This document shows, one piece after another, positions 9,346-20,307 of a stretch of 64,000 nucleotides of DNA. The stretch's first letter is position 1. Each line of letters begins with the position of its first letter. The notes under the pieces are model-generated. The model saw only the letters and a list, made by a program, of their open reading frames with translations, searched no databases and had not been told where the DNA came from. Made by a program: the position numbers and the translations under genes. The DNA is from Toxorhynchites rutilus septentrionalis (lineage: Eukaryota > Arthropoda > Insecta > Diptera > Culicidae). The stretch is taken from contig NC_073746.1 of the NCBI RefSeq assembly GCF_029784135.1, forward strand, positions 69,191,042 through 69,255,041, given 5' to 3'.

Positions 9346-11560
9346 GAAGCAGATACTACGTAAGAATCCTAAGGAATTAAAATCGGGGGAAGATATGAAG
9401 AAAATCTGAGTAGGTCTAAGTTAAGGATAAAACAAACATGATAAGAGTTGAATTTTACTTTATTGCCTGAAAATTTGAAGATGATCGGTTGAATTTCTGA
9501 ATTTTTCCAAATATTTTCTCGTGATGAATTTTGATTCGGGACAGCTTTTAGAGCGTTGTTGAAACCTGTATGGTGAGCAATTGTCTGAAGAAATGAGAGC
9601 TTCTTCGACTTCTTCGACTTCTTTCGAAAGCCAAAGGCTCGATTTTGTCTAGATCACGCTGTATTTGGAGTAACCGATCAGATGAAACCCAAATGCTTCC
9701 TCCCTTTTCAGGAACACTCGTTTTATTGAGGGTTAACAATTTTCACAATTCTTCATAAAAATCCTCATCGAAGGGTTTCTTACTTCTAACTATGTATGAT
9801 ATAAGTGAAACTACGTCGTGGTATTTTAAATGTAGAAATTATGATTAGTCGATGAACGATAGTTTAACTTTCCATTTCAAACAAGATACGTTAATGCTTC
9901 AAAAACTGTACAGTGTATGCGTTGTGAATAATAAATTTCGCGACCGTAACTCAACGTTGCATCGAAGTGATTGCATTGCTCACTTAATTTTGGAGGTTCA
10001 AATCTATTTCCAACAATCTTCGTGCTCTAAGCACGCAATCTATCGCGGGTTAAGTGCCGAAGGATTTGCACAGATATAAAAAATATATCAAAATTGATAT
10101 ATTCCCCATCATAGCATCCTCATCATCACCACCACCATCAGCATCATCATCAGTGCGTTGAGGCTCTCTTTTACCCCCCAAAAATGCCACATCCTCAGCT
10201 GAAACCAGACACAGACCGATTTTCGATCTCGGCGCATGGGGCGTGAGAGCGCAGAGAAGCCCAAAAATAGGAGTGATTCAAGTAGGATTTTCAGTGATAT
10301 CGCGAAAATCCCCCCTTTCAAATGTGAGAAGTACACATCTCAGTCAGTTCGAACCCGGGGAGGAAAGTCAATCCTGATGCCAAACCGCGCGCTTTAGGTA
10401 GAGAATTGGAAAGAGCTGCGGTCGTAAACTCGAGTCCTTGAGTGCTGATGATGTGGGTCGGATTTAATATCAATAAAGTATAATTTTATTAATGATTTAA
10501 AATCAATTTCACTGGCGGTGGCGGTGTGTGGGTGGATATCCACATGCACACAAGTATTTGCCCTTATCACTTCGATGGGTCGAAAGTACGGCGAACTTCG
10601 AACACAGATACACACACACATATCCACACATACAGATGTTGGGAAACTTTACTCATCTCGGCAAACTGTGGCGGCTGTGGCGAAGGATGATCGCATTCCG
10701 AACGTGATGCTGCTTTTGGCATACGCCTGGGCAAGTGAAGCCGAGCGAGATTATAGATTTTTCATGTGTAGAGAGGCAAGCGAGTGTGTGATAGACATAA
10801 ATAAATAGTATCAAATATTTAGCTTTGGTTCGTTGCTTCCCTGGAGTTTCGAGCGCATTTCTCGTTGGCGGTGGCGGATGAAGTTCTGTGTAAGTGTGCG
10901 GTTCATATTGTGGGAGCATCCGGCACCCCACCAGCTGCCGCAAGATGTTTGAATTCCAAAAACTACATTACTGATCATGGTATCAACGTGTTGAACTTTA
11001 AGAGCCAATAGGGTTAGTAACCGACCTGCTTCCATTATTAAGTCCAACGATTAGTTGAATCAATTATGTATGACGGTTTTCCGATGGCCTCTAGTGACCT
11101 TCTCAGTAGCAAATTAGCGCCTTACTAGGATTATGGATCAAATTATAAGGCGTCTCGAGTTTGGGATGGCTTCTATCTATTAACACCGTCTGCGTTCGAA
11201 TTTTCACCACGGAAAATGTTGGTGGTTTTTAGAAAATAAAATTTATTTTAAATAATAACGGTTTCTATCAATATAACAAAATCAATGGCTATAAAAGCCT
11301 TCAGAGAGTTACTTATTTGAGTTCTAGATACATTATATCATCAAACAGGCTATTTTTCGGATAGTTCTGTCAGTTAGGGGAAGTGGGGATAAAGTGGGTA
11401 CCCTAAAAAATCCCCCTGATGACAATTTTTTACAGATTTCAAATAAAGATAAATGTTTTCGATTTCAACTTCTCCAAACATATGGTATTTTTTTTTATTG
11501 AAAACTGTATTTTTTTGGTTTTGCAGTACAACTAAATATGGGAACAATTCGTCAGAATAC
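9346..11560. other. No gene recognised; contains a (CAT)n microsatellite
   Basis: No convincing coding sequence. An imperfect CAT/CAC triplet array lies near 10108-10155. The stretch 10160-10960 is somewhat less AT-rich, with short open frames on both strands that show no domain I recognise. Confidence 0.5.
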
Positions 11561-11772
11561 AAGTCGGACTCGATTATATATAATCGCAATTTCACTTTCA
11601 ACGTTAATTTTCGAATCCAATACATAATCGAATCACAAAGAAACTATTTTTTTATTAATGTTTGACATTCATACATTAACAAAAAAATTGTCTTCTTGAG
11701 ATTCGATTATGTATAGGATTTGAAAATAATTGTTGAAAAAAAATGGTCGACTATATATAATCGAGTCCGACC
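11561..11772. mobile_element. MITE with GTCGGACTCGATTATATA ends
   Basis: Inverted ends GTCGGACTCG (11563-11572) and CGAGTCCGAC (11761-11770), each followed inward by alternating AT. Internally it has poly-A/T-rich inverted arms. The same ends bound the larger repeat at 19239-20096. Confidence 0.7.
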
Positions 11773-12003
11773 TGTTGTTATTTTTTTTTAAATTTCAATA
11801 CATAACTTCATCTACATCGGGAATCTAACAGTTCGCAGTTCGTATCTTGTGAGTGAATTTCCTAATCTTCGGACTCAGGAAATCAATTTGCTTTTTTTTC
11901 CATATTCCACATACCAATTCTGAGTTCCAGATGAGATCCAGATTTAAGAAGTTTGTACCAAAATTCCGAGTTTCTCAATACTATAAGTAAATTTGAGATT
12001 TGC

Positions 12004-12016
12004 ACTACTGATTCCG
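12004..12016. repeat. Target site duplication of the RTE LINE, left copy
   Basis: ACTACTGATTCCG here is repeated exactly at 15420-15432, immediately after the A/T-rich 3' end of the LINE. Confidence 0.8.
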
Positions 12017-12203
12017 GGTTGGTAAATGACTGGACTAAGCGAACCATCGGTACTTCGCGTACCTGCAGACATAAAATAGACCCCATTCGTGGTCCTTAGC
12101 TTCCTGTCCAGTAACTCCTATCCCTACCTCCCCGTGGTACCGGCTGGGGTACGAGTAACCATAGTGAAGATCGGGTAACCAACCCCGGTGGGATCTTGGT
12201 CGT

Positions 12204-12449
12204 ATGCTGACAGGGAAGGGGGCCTATCCGAGCGTCTGTTCACCATGGAGGTGCGGCTCAAAACAGCGTCTGATCCCCATGTTAGGGGCGGCTGATCACT
12301 GTCTTCGTGCCAGCGGGGACTCTAAAAAGAGCTGTGCACGACGGTCCTCCGGCGAGACAGGGGGTTGGTGCAGGCCCTGCAAGCCATCCGTAAAAATAAA
12401 ACGCACAGGAAAATTCACAAAGAAATTCGAGACAGGACAATCGGACTAG
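12204..12449 (+). CDS. Short upstream ORF of the RTE element (ORF1-like)
   Basis: An 81-codon frame rich in Cys, Arg and Ser that overlaps the 5' open part of the main frame (which is open from 12400). RTE elements are known to carry a short ORF1 that overlaps ORF2. The protein has no domain I recognise, and it may be leader sequence rather than a translated product. If real, a frameshift or re-initiation in the 12400-12449 overlap would lead into the endonuclease frame. Confidence 0.4.
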   Translation: MLTGKGAYPSVCSPWRCGSKQRLIPMLGAADHCLRASGDSKKSCARRSSGETGGWCRPCKPSVKIKRTGKFTKKFETGQSD

Positions 12450-12546
12450 ACCTACGCAAAGAACACGGACTAGAGATTGGAAACTCGGAACATGGAACTG
12501 CAAGTCTGTCAATTTTCTTGCGAGTACCCGAATTCTTTCGGAAATA

Positions 12547-15378
12547 TTGAGAGCCCGCAATTTCAACATCGTAGCGCTGCAGGAGGTGTGCTGGAAAGGT
12601 TCGATGGTGCGATCGTTCCATGGTGGATATACCATCTATCAGAGCTGCGGCAACACACACGAGCTGGGTACAGCTTTCATCGTGATGGGGGAGATGCAAA
12701 AACGGGTGATTGGTTGGTGGCCGATCAATGAAAGAATGTGCAGATTGAGGATGAGAGGCCACTTCTTCAATTTCAGCATTATCAACGTCCACAGCCCCCA
12801 TCTAGCTAGCACCGATGACGATAAAGAAGAATTCTACGCGCAGCTAGAGCGTGAATACGATCGCTGCCCAAAACACGACATCAAAATCGTCATCGGTGAT
12901 TTGAACGCTCAGGTCGGCCAGGAGAAGGAATTCAGACCGGTAATTGGTAGGTTCAGCGCCCATCAGCGAACCAACGAAAACGGCCTAAGACTTATCGACT
13001 TCGCTGCCTCCAAGAACATGGCCATACGTAGCACCTTCTTCCAGCACAGCCTCCAATACCGTTACACCTGGAGATCACCACAGCAAACAGAAACACAAAT
13101 TGACCACGTTTTGATCGACGGTCGGCACTTCTCGGATATCATCGACGTCAGAACCTATCGTGGCGCTAACATCGATTCAGACCACTACCTGGTGATGGTC
13201 AAACTGCGTTCTAAACTGTCAGTCGTCAATAACATAAGACACCAGCGCTCACCACGGTACCACCTACGACGACTACAGGAGCCGAACGCTGCTGCAACAT
13301 TCTCGCAGCGTCTTGAAGCTGCGTTACCGGGGGTAGACGAACTGGATGCTGTTCTCCTCGATGAATGCTGGAACTCCTTAAAATCAGCAATTAGCAGCAC
13401 AGCAGAGACCGTCATCGGGTATGAACAACGAGGACAACGGAACGAATGGTTTGACGACGAGTGCCGAGCGCTCCTGAACGAGAAGGATGCAGCCCGCGCA
13501 GCCATGCTGCAACGAGCGACTCGACAAAACGTGGAACGATACAGACTGAAACGAAGGCAGCAAACACATCTCTTTCGGGAAAAAAAGCGCCGCCTGGAAG
13601 AGAAAGAGTGTGAGGAGATGGAGCTGCTTTATCGTTCTCGAGAATCGCGGAAGTTCTTCAAGAAACTAAACGCCTCGCACAAAGGCTTTGTGCCGCGGGC
13701 CGAAATGTGCAGAAACAAGGAAGGAGGCATCTTGACGAACGAACGCGAGGTGATCGAAAGGTGGAGGCAGCACTACGATGAACACCTGATCAGCGCGCAG
13801 ACAGGAGACCTAGACGGCGTTGAGGAGGACTACACCGGTGCAATGAACAACGACGACGTACCACCCCCGACGATGGGTGCAGTTAAGGAGGCCATTAATC
13901 AGCTCAAGAACCACAAAGCAGCTGGTAAGGATGGCCTCGTAGCAGAGCTCTTCAAGGGAGGTCCGAGAAAACTTGTAGAGTGTATGCACCGGTTGATAGT
14001 CAGGATCTGGGACACAGAACAGCTACCGGAGGAGTGGAAGGACGGGGTAATCTGCCCCATCTATAAAAAAGGCGACAAGTTGGATTGTGGGAACTATCGT
14101 GCCATCACAATCCTGAATGGTGCCTACGAAATTTTGTCTCAGATCCTCTTCCACCGCCTATCGCCAATAGTAAGTAGATTTGTGGGAAGTTATCAGGCCG
14201 GATTCATGCCCGGTTGCTCGACGACGGACCAGATTTTTACACTGCGGCAGATCCTCCAAAAGTGCCGCGGGTATCAGGTCCCTACACACCACATCTTCGT
14301 CGACTTCAAGGCCGCATATGATACAATCGACCGACGACAGCTATGGAGGATCATGGACGAACACGGCTTTCCCCGAAAGCTGACAAGACTGATTCAGGCA
14401 ACGATGAACGGTGTGCGGTGCAGTGTGCGGATCTCAGGTGAGCTGTCGGAATCATTTGAGACTCACAGGGGACTTCGACAAGGCGATGGAATCTCCTGTC
14501 TGCTCTTCAACGTGGCGCTGGAAGGTGTTATGCGGAGAGCGGGCTTCAACATGCGGGGCACGATTTTCAACAAGTCTAGTCAGTTTATCTGCTTCGCCGA
14601 CGACGTGGACATAATCGGAAGAACACATGCGACGGTAGCCGACTTGTATACCCGACTGAAACACGAAGCAGGGCTGATTGGGTTTGGGATCAATGCGTCT
14701 AAGTCTAAATACATGCTAGCTGGAGGGACTGAGCGCAACAGAGTTCTTCTTGGTAGTAGTGTTGTGATCGACGGCGACGAGCTCGAGGTGGTAGAGGAAT
14801 TTGTCTACCTTGGCTCGTTGATAACAACTGACAACAACAACAGCCGTGAAATTCGAAGACGCATTGTCAATGGAAGTCGTGCCTACTATGGGCTCCGCAA
14901 ATCCTTGAGGTCCAACAAACTCCGACCCCGTACGAAGTGTACCATGTACAAATCCCTAATTCGACCGGTTGTTCTCTATGGGCACGAAGCATGGACGATG
15001 CTTGAAGAGGACTCACAAGCGCTTGGAGTTTTCGAACGCCGAATGCTCAGAACAATATACGGTGGTGTACAGGAAAGCGGAGTATGGAGAAGGAGAATGA
15101 ACCACGAACTGGCGCAACTCTACGGCGAACCCAGCATTCAGAAAGTCGCCAAGGCTGGACGAGTGCGATGGGCAGGGCATGTTGCAAGATTGCCGGACAG
15201 CAGCCCTGCAAAGATGGTGTTCGCATCGAATCCGGTAGGAACAAGAAGGAGAGGAGCCCAGCGAGCGAGGTGGTTGGACCAGGTGGAGCAGGACTTGGCA
15301 AGAATCGGTGCAGCCGGGAGTTGGAGAACTGCAGCCATGGATCGGGATTATTGGCGAAAAATTGTGAAGAAGATCTAA
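12547..15378 (+). CDS. RTE retrotransposon endonuclease-reverse transcriptase
   Basis: 943 codons from a TTG. The frame is open back to 12400, and residues typical of the endonuclease N-terminus (WKLGTWNCKS) lie upstream of the TTG, but no in-frame ATG does. The first ATG inside is near 12604. The apurinic-type endonuclease spans residues 1-220: E13 in LQEVCW, D118 and N120 in GDLN, QIDH at 185-187, and SDH at 211-213. The reverse transcriptase runs from about 440: FVDFKAAYD near 585, RGLRQGD near 641, FADD at 683-686. The C-terminus has the RTE-type YGHEAW segment. It would make the target nick and copy its RNA at the chromosome. All catalytic residues I can see are intact. Confidence 0.85.
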   Translation: MRARNFNIVALQEVCWKGSMVRSFHGGYTIYQSCGNTHELGTAFIVMGEMQKRVIGWWPINERMCRLRMRGHFFNFSIINVHSPHLASTDDDKEEFYAQLEREYDRCPKHDIKIVIGDLNAQVGQEKEFRPVIGRFSAHQRTNENGLRLIDFAASKNMAIRSTFFQHSLQYRYTWRSPQQTETQIDHVLIDGRHFSDIIDVRTYRGANIDSDHYLVMVKLRSKLSVVNNIRHQRSPRYHLRRLQEPNAAATFSQRLEAALPGVDELDAVLLDECWNSLKSAISSTAETVIGYEQRGQRNEWFDDECRALLNEKDAARAAMLQRATRQNVERYRLKRRQQTHLFREKKRRLEEKECEEMELLYRSRESRKFFKKLNASHKGFVPRAEMCRNKEGGILTNEREVIERWRQHYDEHLISAQTGDLDGVEEDYTGAMNNDDVPPPTMGAVKEAINQLKNHKAAGKDGLVAELFKGGPRKLVECMHRLIVRIWDTEQLPEEWKDGVICPIYKKGDKLDCGNYRAITILNGAYEILSQILFHRLSPIVSRFVGSYQAGFMPGCSTTDQIFTLRQILQKCRGYQVPTHHIFVDFKAAYDTIDRRQLWRIMDEHGFPRKLTRLIQATMNGVRCSVRISGELSESFETHRGLRQGDGISCLLFNVALEGVMRRAGFNMRGTIFNKSSQFICFADDVDIIGRTHATVADLYTRLKHEAGLIGFGINASKSKYMLAGGTERNRVLLGSSVVIDGDELEVVEEFVYLGSLITTDNNNSREIRRRIVNGSRAYYGLRKSLRSNKLRPRTKCTMYKSLIRPVVLYGHEAWTMLEEDSQALGVFERRMLRTIYGGVQESGVWRRRMNHELAQLYGEPSIQKVAKAGRVRWAGHVARLPDSSPAKMVFASNPVGTRRRGAQRARWLDQVEQDLARIGAAGSWRTAAMDRDYWRKIVKKI

Positions 15379-15818
15379 TCTCTCAATGGGATGTAGTATC
15401 ATTATAAATAAATAAAAATACTACTGATTCCGAGTTCCAGATTCAAAAGCCAGCACGCATTTTCGGGAAAATACAGCGCGGACTCGATTATTTACAGTCT
15501 CCGATTTCTTTTCATTGTATATAATCGAATCATACATATAATCGAGTAAAAAAAATATGTTTTTGAATTCGTTTTTTATGCATATATTTTTCGTTTATTG
15601 AAAATTACAGAAGAATTTAATTTTTGATTCACCCCCTCAAAGTCAGAAAACACCTTTCTCATGTGAAAAAAATATTTTTTTCTTGAATCTCTCAGGAGGT
15701 GATAGACGGTCATATTTGATGAAAAAAATCCTTCTACGCGTATGTTTGAATTTCGAAAATGACAGAGTTATAAAACTTTTTTTGTTGTTTCGGACTCTTT
15801 TGGCACAAACTGGCTATA

Positions 15819-17368
15819 GAGGAAAGGCGGGCAGTTTCGGACAACGCTTGTAAAAAGTAAGTAGTACAATTTTCAACCAAATTAAAAATATAAGTAAGTT
15901 AACAGCCCTTCCACCAACAGCTGTCATATGGTTTGACATCTCCTGGTCGTTTATTACTTACGAAAACAACACAGTGCCCTTTTTCATACACTTTTCGAAA
16001 CTTTTGAGCTTGAAGTTATAAGTATTTCCCTAATTCCTTTGTGAACGATTAAGAAATTCAAGGACACCACCTCAATTAGTGACTAATATGAAATCAAAAA
16101 AACGTGCATACAACGGGGAAATAAAGGTCTCTTTATTAGATAAAATTATGATTTGTTTTCGGATGGTGGTGGGGCACATTCGGACATCGTTCACGAGGCA
16201 CATTCGGACACTGTTTAATACCTCATAGAATTTGTGCCTGATTGTTGTTTACTAACAAACATCAATTTAGTCCGATTCTCAGACCTAATGATGGTTCGAA
16301 ACTACAAAAACAAAACCGGTAGAACCAGCATCAACGAAGATGAGATGGAAAGAGCTACCGAACTAGTTTCGAGTAGAAAGTTTTCATAATTCTACCTCAC
16401 AGGTAGTCCAACTGGGTCCTTTGTCTTTGCTAATTTTCAAACTAACGGTTGCATAACGGGAAAACTGTTTCTCAATTTTTTTTTTTTTTTTATAAATTCG
16501 TTTATTTTTACAGGCTCAGTTTGTTTCTCAATGTCCTGAAACATTTGGAAAAGGTAGCAAAAATTAAATATTGCCGAGAAAATTGCACAATTAATTTATC
16601 TTTTCCACCTAATGTCACAAATCGCTGACAACCGCTGGATGTTTCAGTTATGGGCCCTTTCGAGCAAAAGCTCTTAGTTGCACAGAACGATTGGCTACTC
16701 AACCATCCTGGAAAAACGATTTCTACACGCGACCTTTCAGGTATAGTTGCATCGGCTTATAATGATTCTTTCAATCTGAGTAATACCCTAGCTGGATTCA
16801 AAATGACAGGTTGCTATCCATTCTCAAGAAAGGTTTTTTCGGACAAGGTAGCAACAGACTCATCGGGTAATACAACAATGCTGCACAGATAGATTTTACT
16901 TTGGCAACTTTGTCCCCAGAAAAGTTTGGACCTTTTTCAAAAACTTTACCGCGGAAAACCACCACTCGGAAACGGAAGAAAGCAAAATCACGAATTTTTA
17001 CTGACTCTCATAGCAAGCAAGTTCCTTTCAGACAAATACTGATACACAGAAAAATGCAGACTATGCTGGAAATAAGAGGAAACGGAAGTAATTGTTGATA
17101 AATATAAAATTTTAATTTTTTTTCCATGTCCGAAAGTGCTCCAGGACTGTCCGAAACTGCCCCACACATGGGGCACATTCGGACAAAAAGGCAATTTTCA
17201 AAAGTCAAATAAACCATTAGAAATCGCATCAACGCATACCTCTAACACGCTCATATGATACATTGATGTCCAAATGACAACCAGGATGAATTTAAGATTT
17301 TTTTTAAGTTTACAAAAAATATTAAAAATCAAGTAAAAATAAGTGTCCGAATGTGCCCCCCTCTCCCC
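15819..17368 (+). mobile_element. pogo-like DNA transposon remnant
   Basis: A 1.55-kb insertion with TA on both sides and imperfect inverted ends (GAGGAAAGGCGGGCAGTTTCG at the left; the inverse of GGGGAGAGGGGGGCACATTC at the right). The family F copy at 19560 is uninterrupted at the same point, which proves the insertion. It encodes only a transposase C-terminal part, so it is internally deleted and decayed. Confidence 0.75.
16629..16892 (+). pseudogene. pogo-like transposase, C-terminal fragment
   Basis: It reads QPLDVSVMGPFEQK then QNDWLLNHPG, a region conserved in insect pogo/jerky-like transposases just after the last catalytic segment. It continues through STRDLSGIVASAYN and AGFKMTGCYPFSR. 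An in-frame TGA precedes QPLD. The N-terminal DNA-binding domain and most of the DDE domain are absent. Confidence 0.7.
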
Positions 17369-17699
17369 TACACTAAAAAGTACGCTACGTAAGCCAATTC
17401 TGTTACTTTCATTTGAAAGATGAAAAAAATTAGTATAGGATACAGTAGTGGAATATCTAAATTAATGGATTTAAATAACGTTTTGGAAGAGAAAAATTTT
17501 AAGTTAGCAATTTTTTGTGTGCAATTATTAATATTATCAAAAAAATATATATTGAACTTGATTCTTTCTATCAACCAGATTGAAGCTCTCAAACTACTCC
17601 AGAGAAAGGCATTTGATCCCTCGCCGTCCAGCTCCCCCAGCAACGATGTTGTTCAGTCGGTCTCCTCACGAAGAATGAAAGCTTGCCTCAGCGAGATCC

Positions 17700-18087
17700 A
17701 CTGTTTATACTCTAGGCAAATATTCCCCTTTGTTCTTCTTCTTTTCCTTTGCTCACGGAGACTTTACATTTTACGATTTCCTCTTCGTTGCTCGTCGATA
17801 AGTTGCTCGTTATAGACAGCTCTGTTCGGAAAAGCACACAAATGGACAGAACAAATGTTTGAGGAAATGGAAATGCTTCCAAGTTTCATCAATTTAAACC
17901 ATATATAGACTATGGGATTGTAATGTATAGCATATCAAACAAATCTTAGGGAATTTTCGATTCGTTTGGTATATAACTCGCCAAAATCCGTTCGCGGTAA
18001 AAATTGTTATTAACGTTAACTTTATTTCATAAAAACGTGACCTGTTTTCTGATTTGGCACCCTTAATGAAAGACGTAGTTCTACGTC
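17700..18087 (-). repeat. Family A repeat, copy 2
   Basis: Minus-strand copy of the repeat at 1105-1493, starting from GACGTAGAACTACGTC (18072-18087 inverted). At its inner end it carries TATAAAC near 17708-17714, followed by a box (about 17610-17690) that also occurs at 22130-22205 and inside the H3 element at 8185-8230. Confidence 0.7.
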
Positions 18088-19238
18088 AAAAACCGAATTA
18101 ATCCACCTAGAAGTGATATAGTGCTTTTCAGCCGTATAAACGGACATACCCTCAACTCTTTTGCTTTTGGTTCCAGTCAGCTTCTAAACAGTCCACATTC
18201 GGTGATTTGATTTCCGTTTATAGATGCAGGACATTCCTTAGGATTATATTAAACAGACTTTTCATAGTCAATCTCACTCCCACTGGCAACTGTCCGTTTT
18301 ACTCCCCCAATACAATTATTTCAATAATTTAAATTTTCCACTCAAAAATTAAATTACTTTTCCGTATATACCTAACATCGCTCCTCTGTTAACTCTCAAA
18401 CCGAAATATAACCATGAGCGAATTGAATTTTGATATTAAACCACTCAAAATGCTTAATATCGAAGCAGCTAAAATTACATCCACACGCGGAATCATGTAT
18501 GATTTTCGGTTTTTGTTTCCGTTTTCCACTTTTGATCAGTTTTCATTCCCATAAGTGGCCTTAAATATTATAGAATAACATGCAGAAGGTGTTCTCATTG
18601 ACAGAAATCTGAAATTCAAAATGTAACTATACAAACCGACCACTTGTCCATATTACCCCCACTGTCCGTATTACCCGTGGTTCCCCTAGTAAAGCCAACT
18701 TGAAAATTTTAAAATCATCTCTCAGCCGCAACATATAATTACGTGATCAGAAGGACCTCGATCAGCACATTCCTAATATCGGACGATCGAGGTCAGCCAA
18801 TAGCCAGCCAGGAGGCGATTCCAGCCGCATCAGCAAATCTACACAATAAATACAACAGCAGAACCTTCATCCGTGTTCAGTTTCAGTTCTACTAAATCCT
18901 GTATCGGTGTCGCGCGTCGTTCGTCGTTTTAAATAAAGTGAGAAATAAATTATATCTTTTTTTAAAATCCCAAACACGCCGTCCCAAACAAGATTATATG
19001 AGGTTAACTGCTTGGCTAGAGCGGAACTGGAATAGTAATCGCAAATGATATTTTATATACTCGGAGCGGAGGAAAGCCCCAAATACTATATCCCCATTTT
19101 TCTCAGCACTGTATTTGTATTCCGAATGAACGATTTACGTTGTGATATATTCGCAGTGGTATATAAAAATTGTACCTCGTTACTGTATTAGCCCGTGCAT
19201 AGTACATCAAATACATGTATGGGAAATTGTAATACAAC
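18088..19238. other. No gene recognised; possible decayed LTR-like segment
   Basis: No open frame of note. The stretch 18725-18980 is less AT-rich and ends in an AATAAA-type region, somewhat like an LTR R-U5 part. I found no partner repeat or target duplication, so I make no element call. Confidence 0.4.
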
Positions 19239-20096
19239 GCGGACTCGATTATATACAGTTTCTGATTTTTTTTCACTGTATATAATCAAATCCTGTATAT
19301 AATCGAGTAAAAAAAAATTTTTTTTATTCGCTTTTTTTGCATGAATTTTTTGTTTTTTTGAATATTGAAGAGGAATTCGTTTTTCGATTCATCCCCTTAA
19401 TGTCAGAAAACACCTTTCTTACATGAAAAAAATGAATTTATCCATTTTCTCTCAGAAGGTGATAGACGGTCATATTTGATGAAAAAATCCTTCTACGCAT
19501 ATGTTCGAATTTGAACAATGACAGGGTTATAGAACTTTTTTTTCTAACTCTGTTACCTCAAACTGGCTCTACATTACAAAGTACGCTACAGAAGACGATT
19601 CTGTTGCGTTTATTTGAAATATGAGAAAATTTTGTGTAGGATATAGTAGTGGAACATCTAAATTAGTGGATTTTAATAACATTTTGGAAGTGAAAAACAT
19701 AAAAATTAGTAATTTTTAATCTGTTTTTATTAATTTCATCCTAAAAATTAATATTAAACTAGATTGTTTTCATCAATTAAATTGAAGCTTTTTAACCGTT
19801 CTACAATTTATTCTTTGACGCCGAACTTCTATCGTTCTTAATTTGGCTGCAATATCAATATAAACAATTCCTGGTGAAAATTCAAGCAAAATCTTCAAAA
19901 ATCACGATTTTTACCCCACTGTACATGTAATTGCCACTTAAATTACACTTCAAAGTTGTAAGGTTACATTTCTTCTTGAAATAAGTCATATTTGAAATAT
20001 AAAAAAAATATTTTTTTCCAAACTGTATATAATCGAGTCCAAAATTGTTTATGATCGAATCATATATAATCGAGTCTGCATATAATCGAGTCCGAC
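19239..20096. mobile_element. Family F repeat, copy 2, complete MITE-like element
   Basis: About 860 bp bounded by GCGGACTCGATTATATAC and ATAATCGAGTCCGAC. It carries the uninterrupted equivalent of the pogo target (near 19563-19590). Several internal ATAATCGAGT motifs lie near both ends. Non-coding. Confidence 0.7.
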
Positions 20097-20112
20097 CTGT
20101 ACTTATAAATTT

Positions 20113-20307
20113 CATCAGTTTAAGCCAATTTTATCCAAGGCAGTTGTAATGTCTAGCATACCAATCAAACTTTGGAGAGTTTATGATTATATTGGTATGA
20201 AAATCATCAAAATCCGTTCGCAGAAAAAGCTAGAACGTTAGAACTATTTCATACAAACATGAGATGCTTTCAGATGTATACCTTTGAAAAAAGGCATAGT
20301 TCTACGT
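20113..20307 (-). repeat. Family A repeat, copy 3, partial and diverged
   Basis: It matches the terminal 200 bp of copies 1 and 2, ending in a decayed terminus (CATAGTTCTACGTC at 20295-20307). Confidence 0.6.

Larger units (their letters stand above)
12017..15419 (+). mobile_element. RTE-clade (JAM1-like) non-LTR retrotransposon
   Basis: A 3.4-kb element flanked by a 13-bp duplication, with a leader, a short upstream frame, one long endonuclease/reverse-transcriptase frame and a very short 3' UTR ending in ATAAATAAATAAAAAT. This size and layout match RTE elements, which lack a CCHC gag ORF. The long ORF has no stop, so the copy appears recent. I cannot tell whether the first bases are the true 5' end. 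Confidence 0.8.
15476..17600 (+). repeat. Family F repeat, copy 1, split by a pogo element
   Basis: It matches 19239-19800 from the CGGACTCGATTAT end through the segments near 15650 and 15770. It is interrupted after CAAACTGGCTA at 15818 and resumes at 17369 with the segment containing AAAAGTACGCTAC. It loses similarity near 17600 and lacks the right-hand CGAGTCCGAC end. Confidence 0.75.

Noticed and set aside
12282..12801. Minus-strand ORFs over the RTE element
   Set aside because: Shadow frames of the GC-rich LINE coding strand.
18725..18980. Solo LTR
   Set aside because: It looks LTR-like in composition, but no TG...CA ends with a duplication could be fixed.
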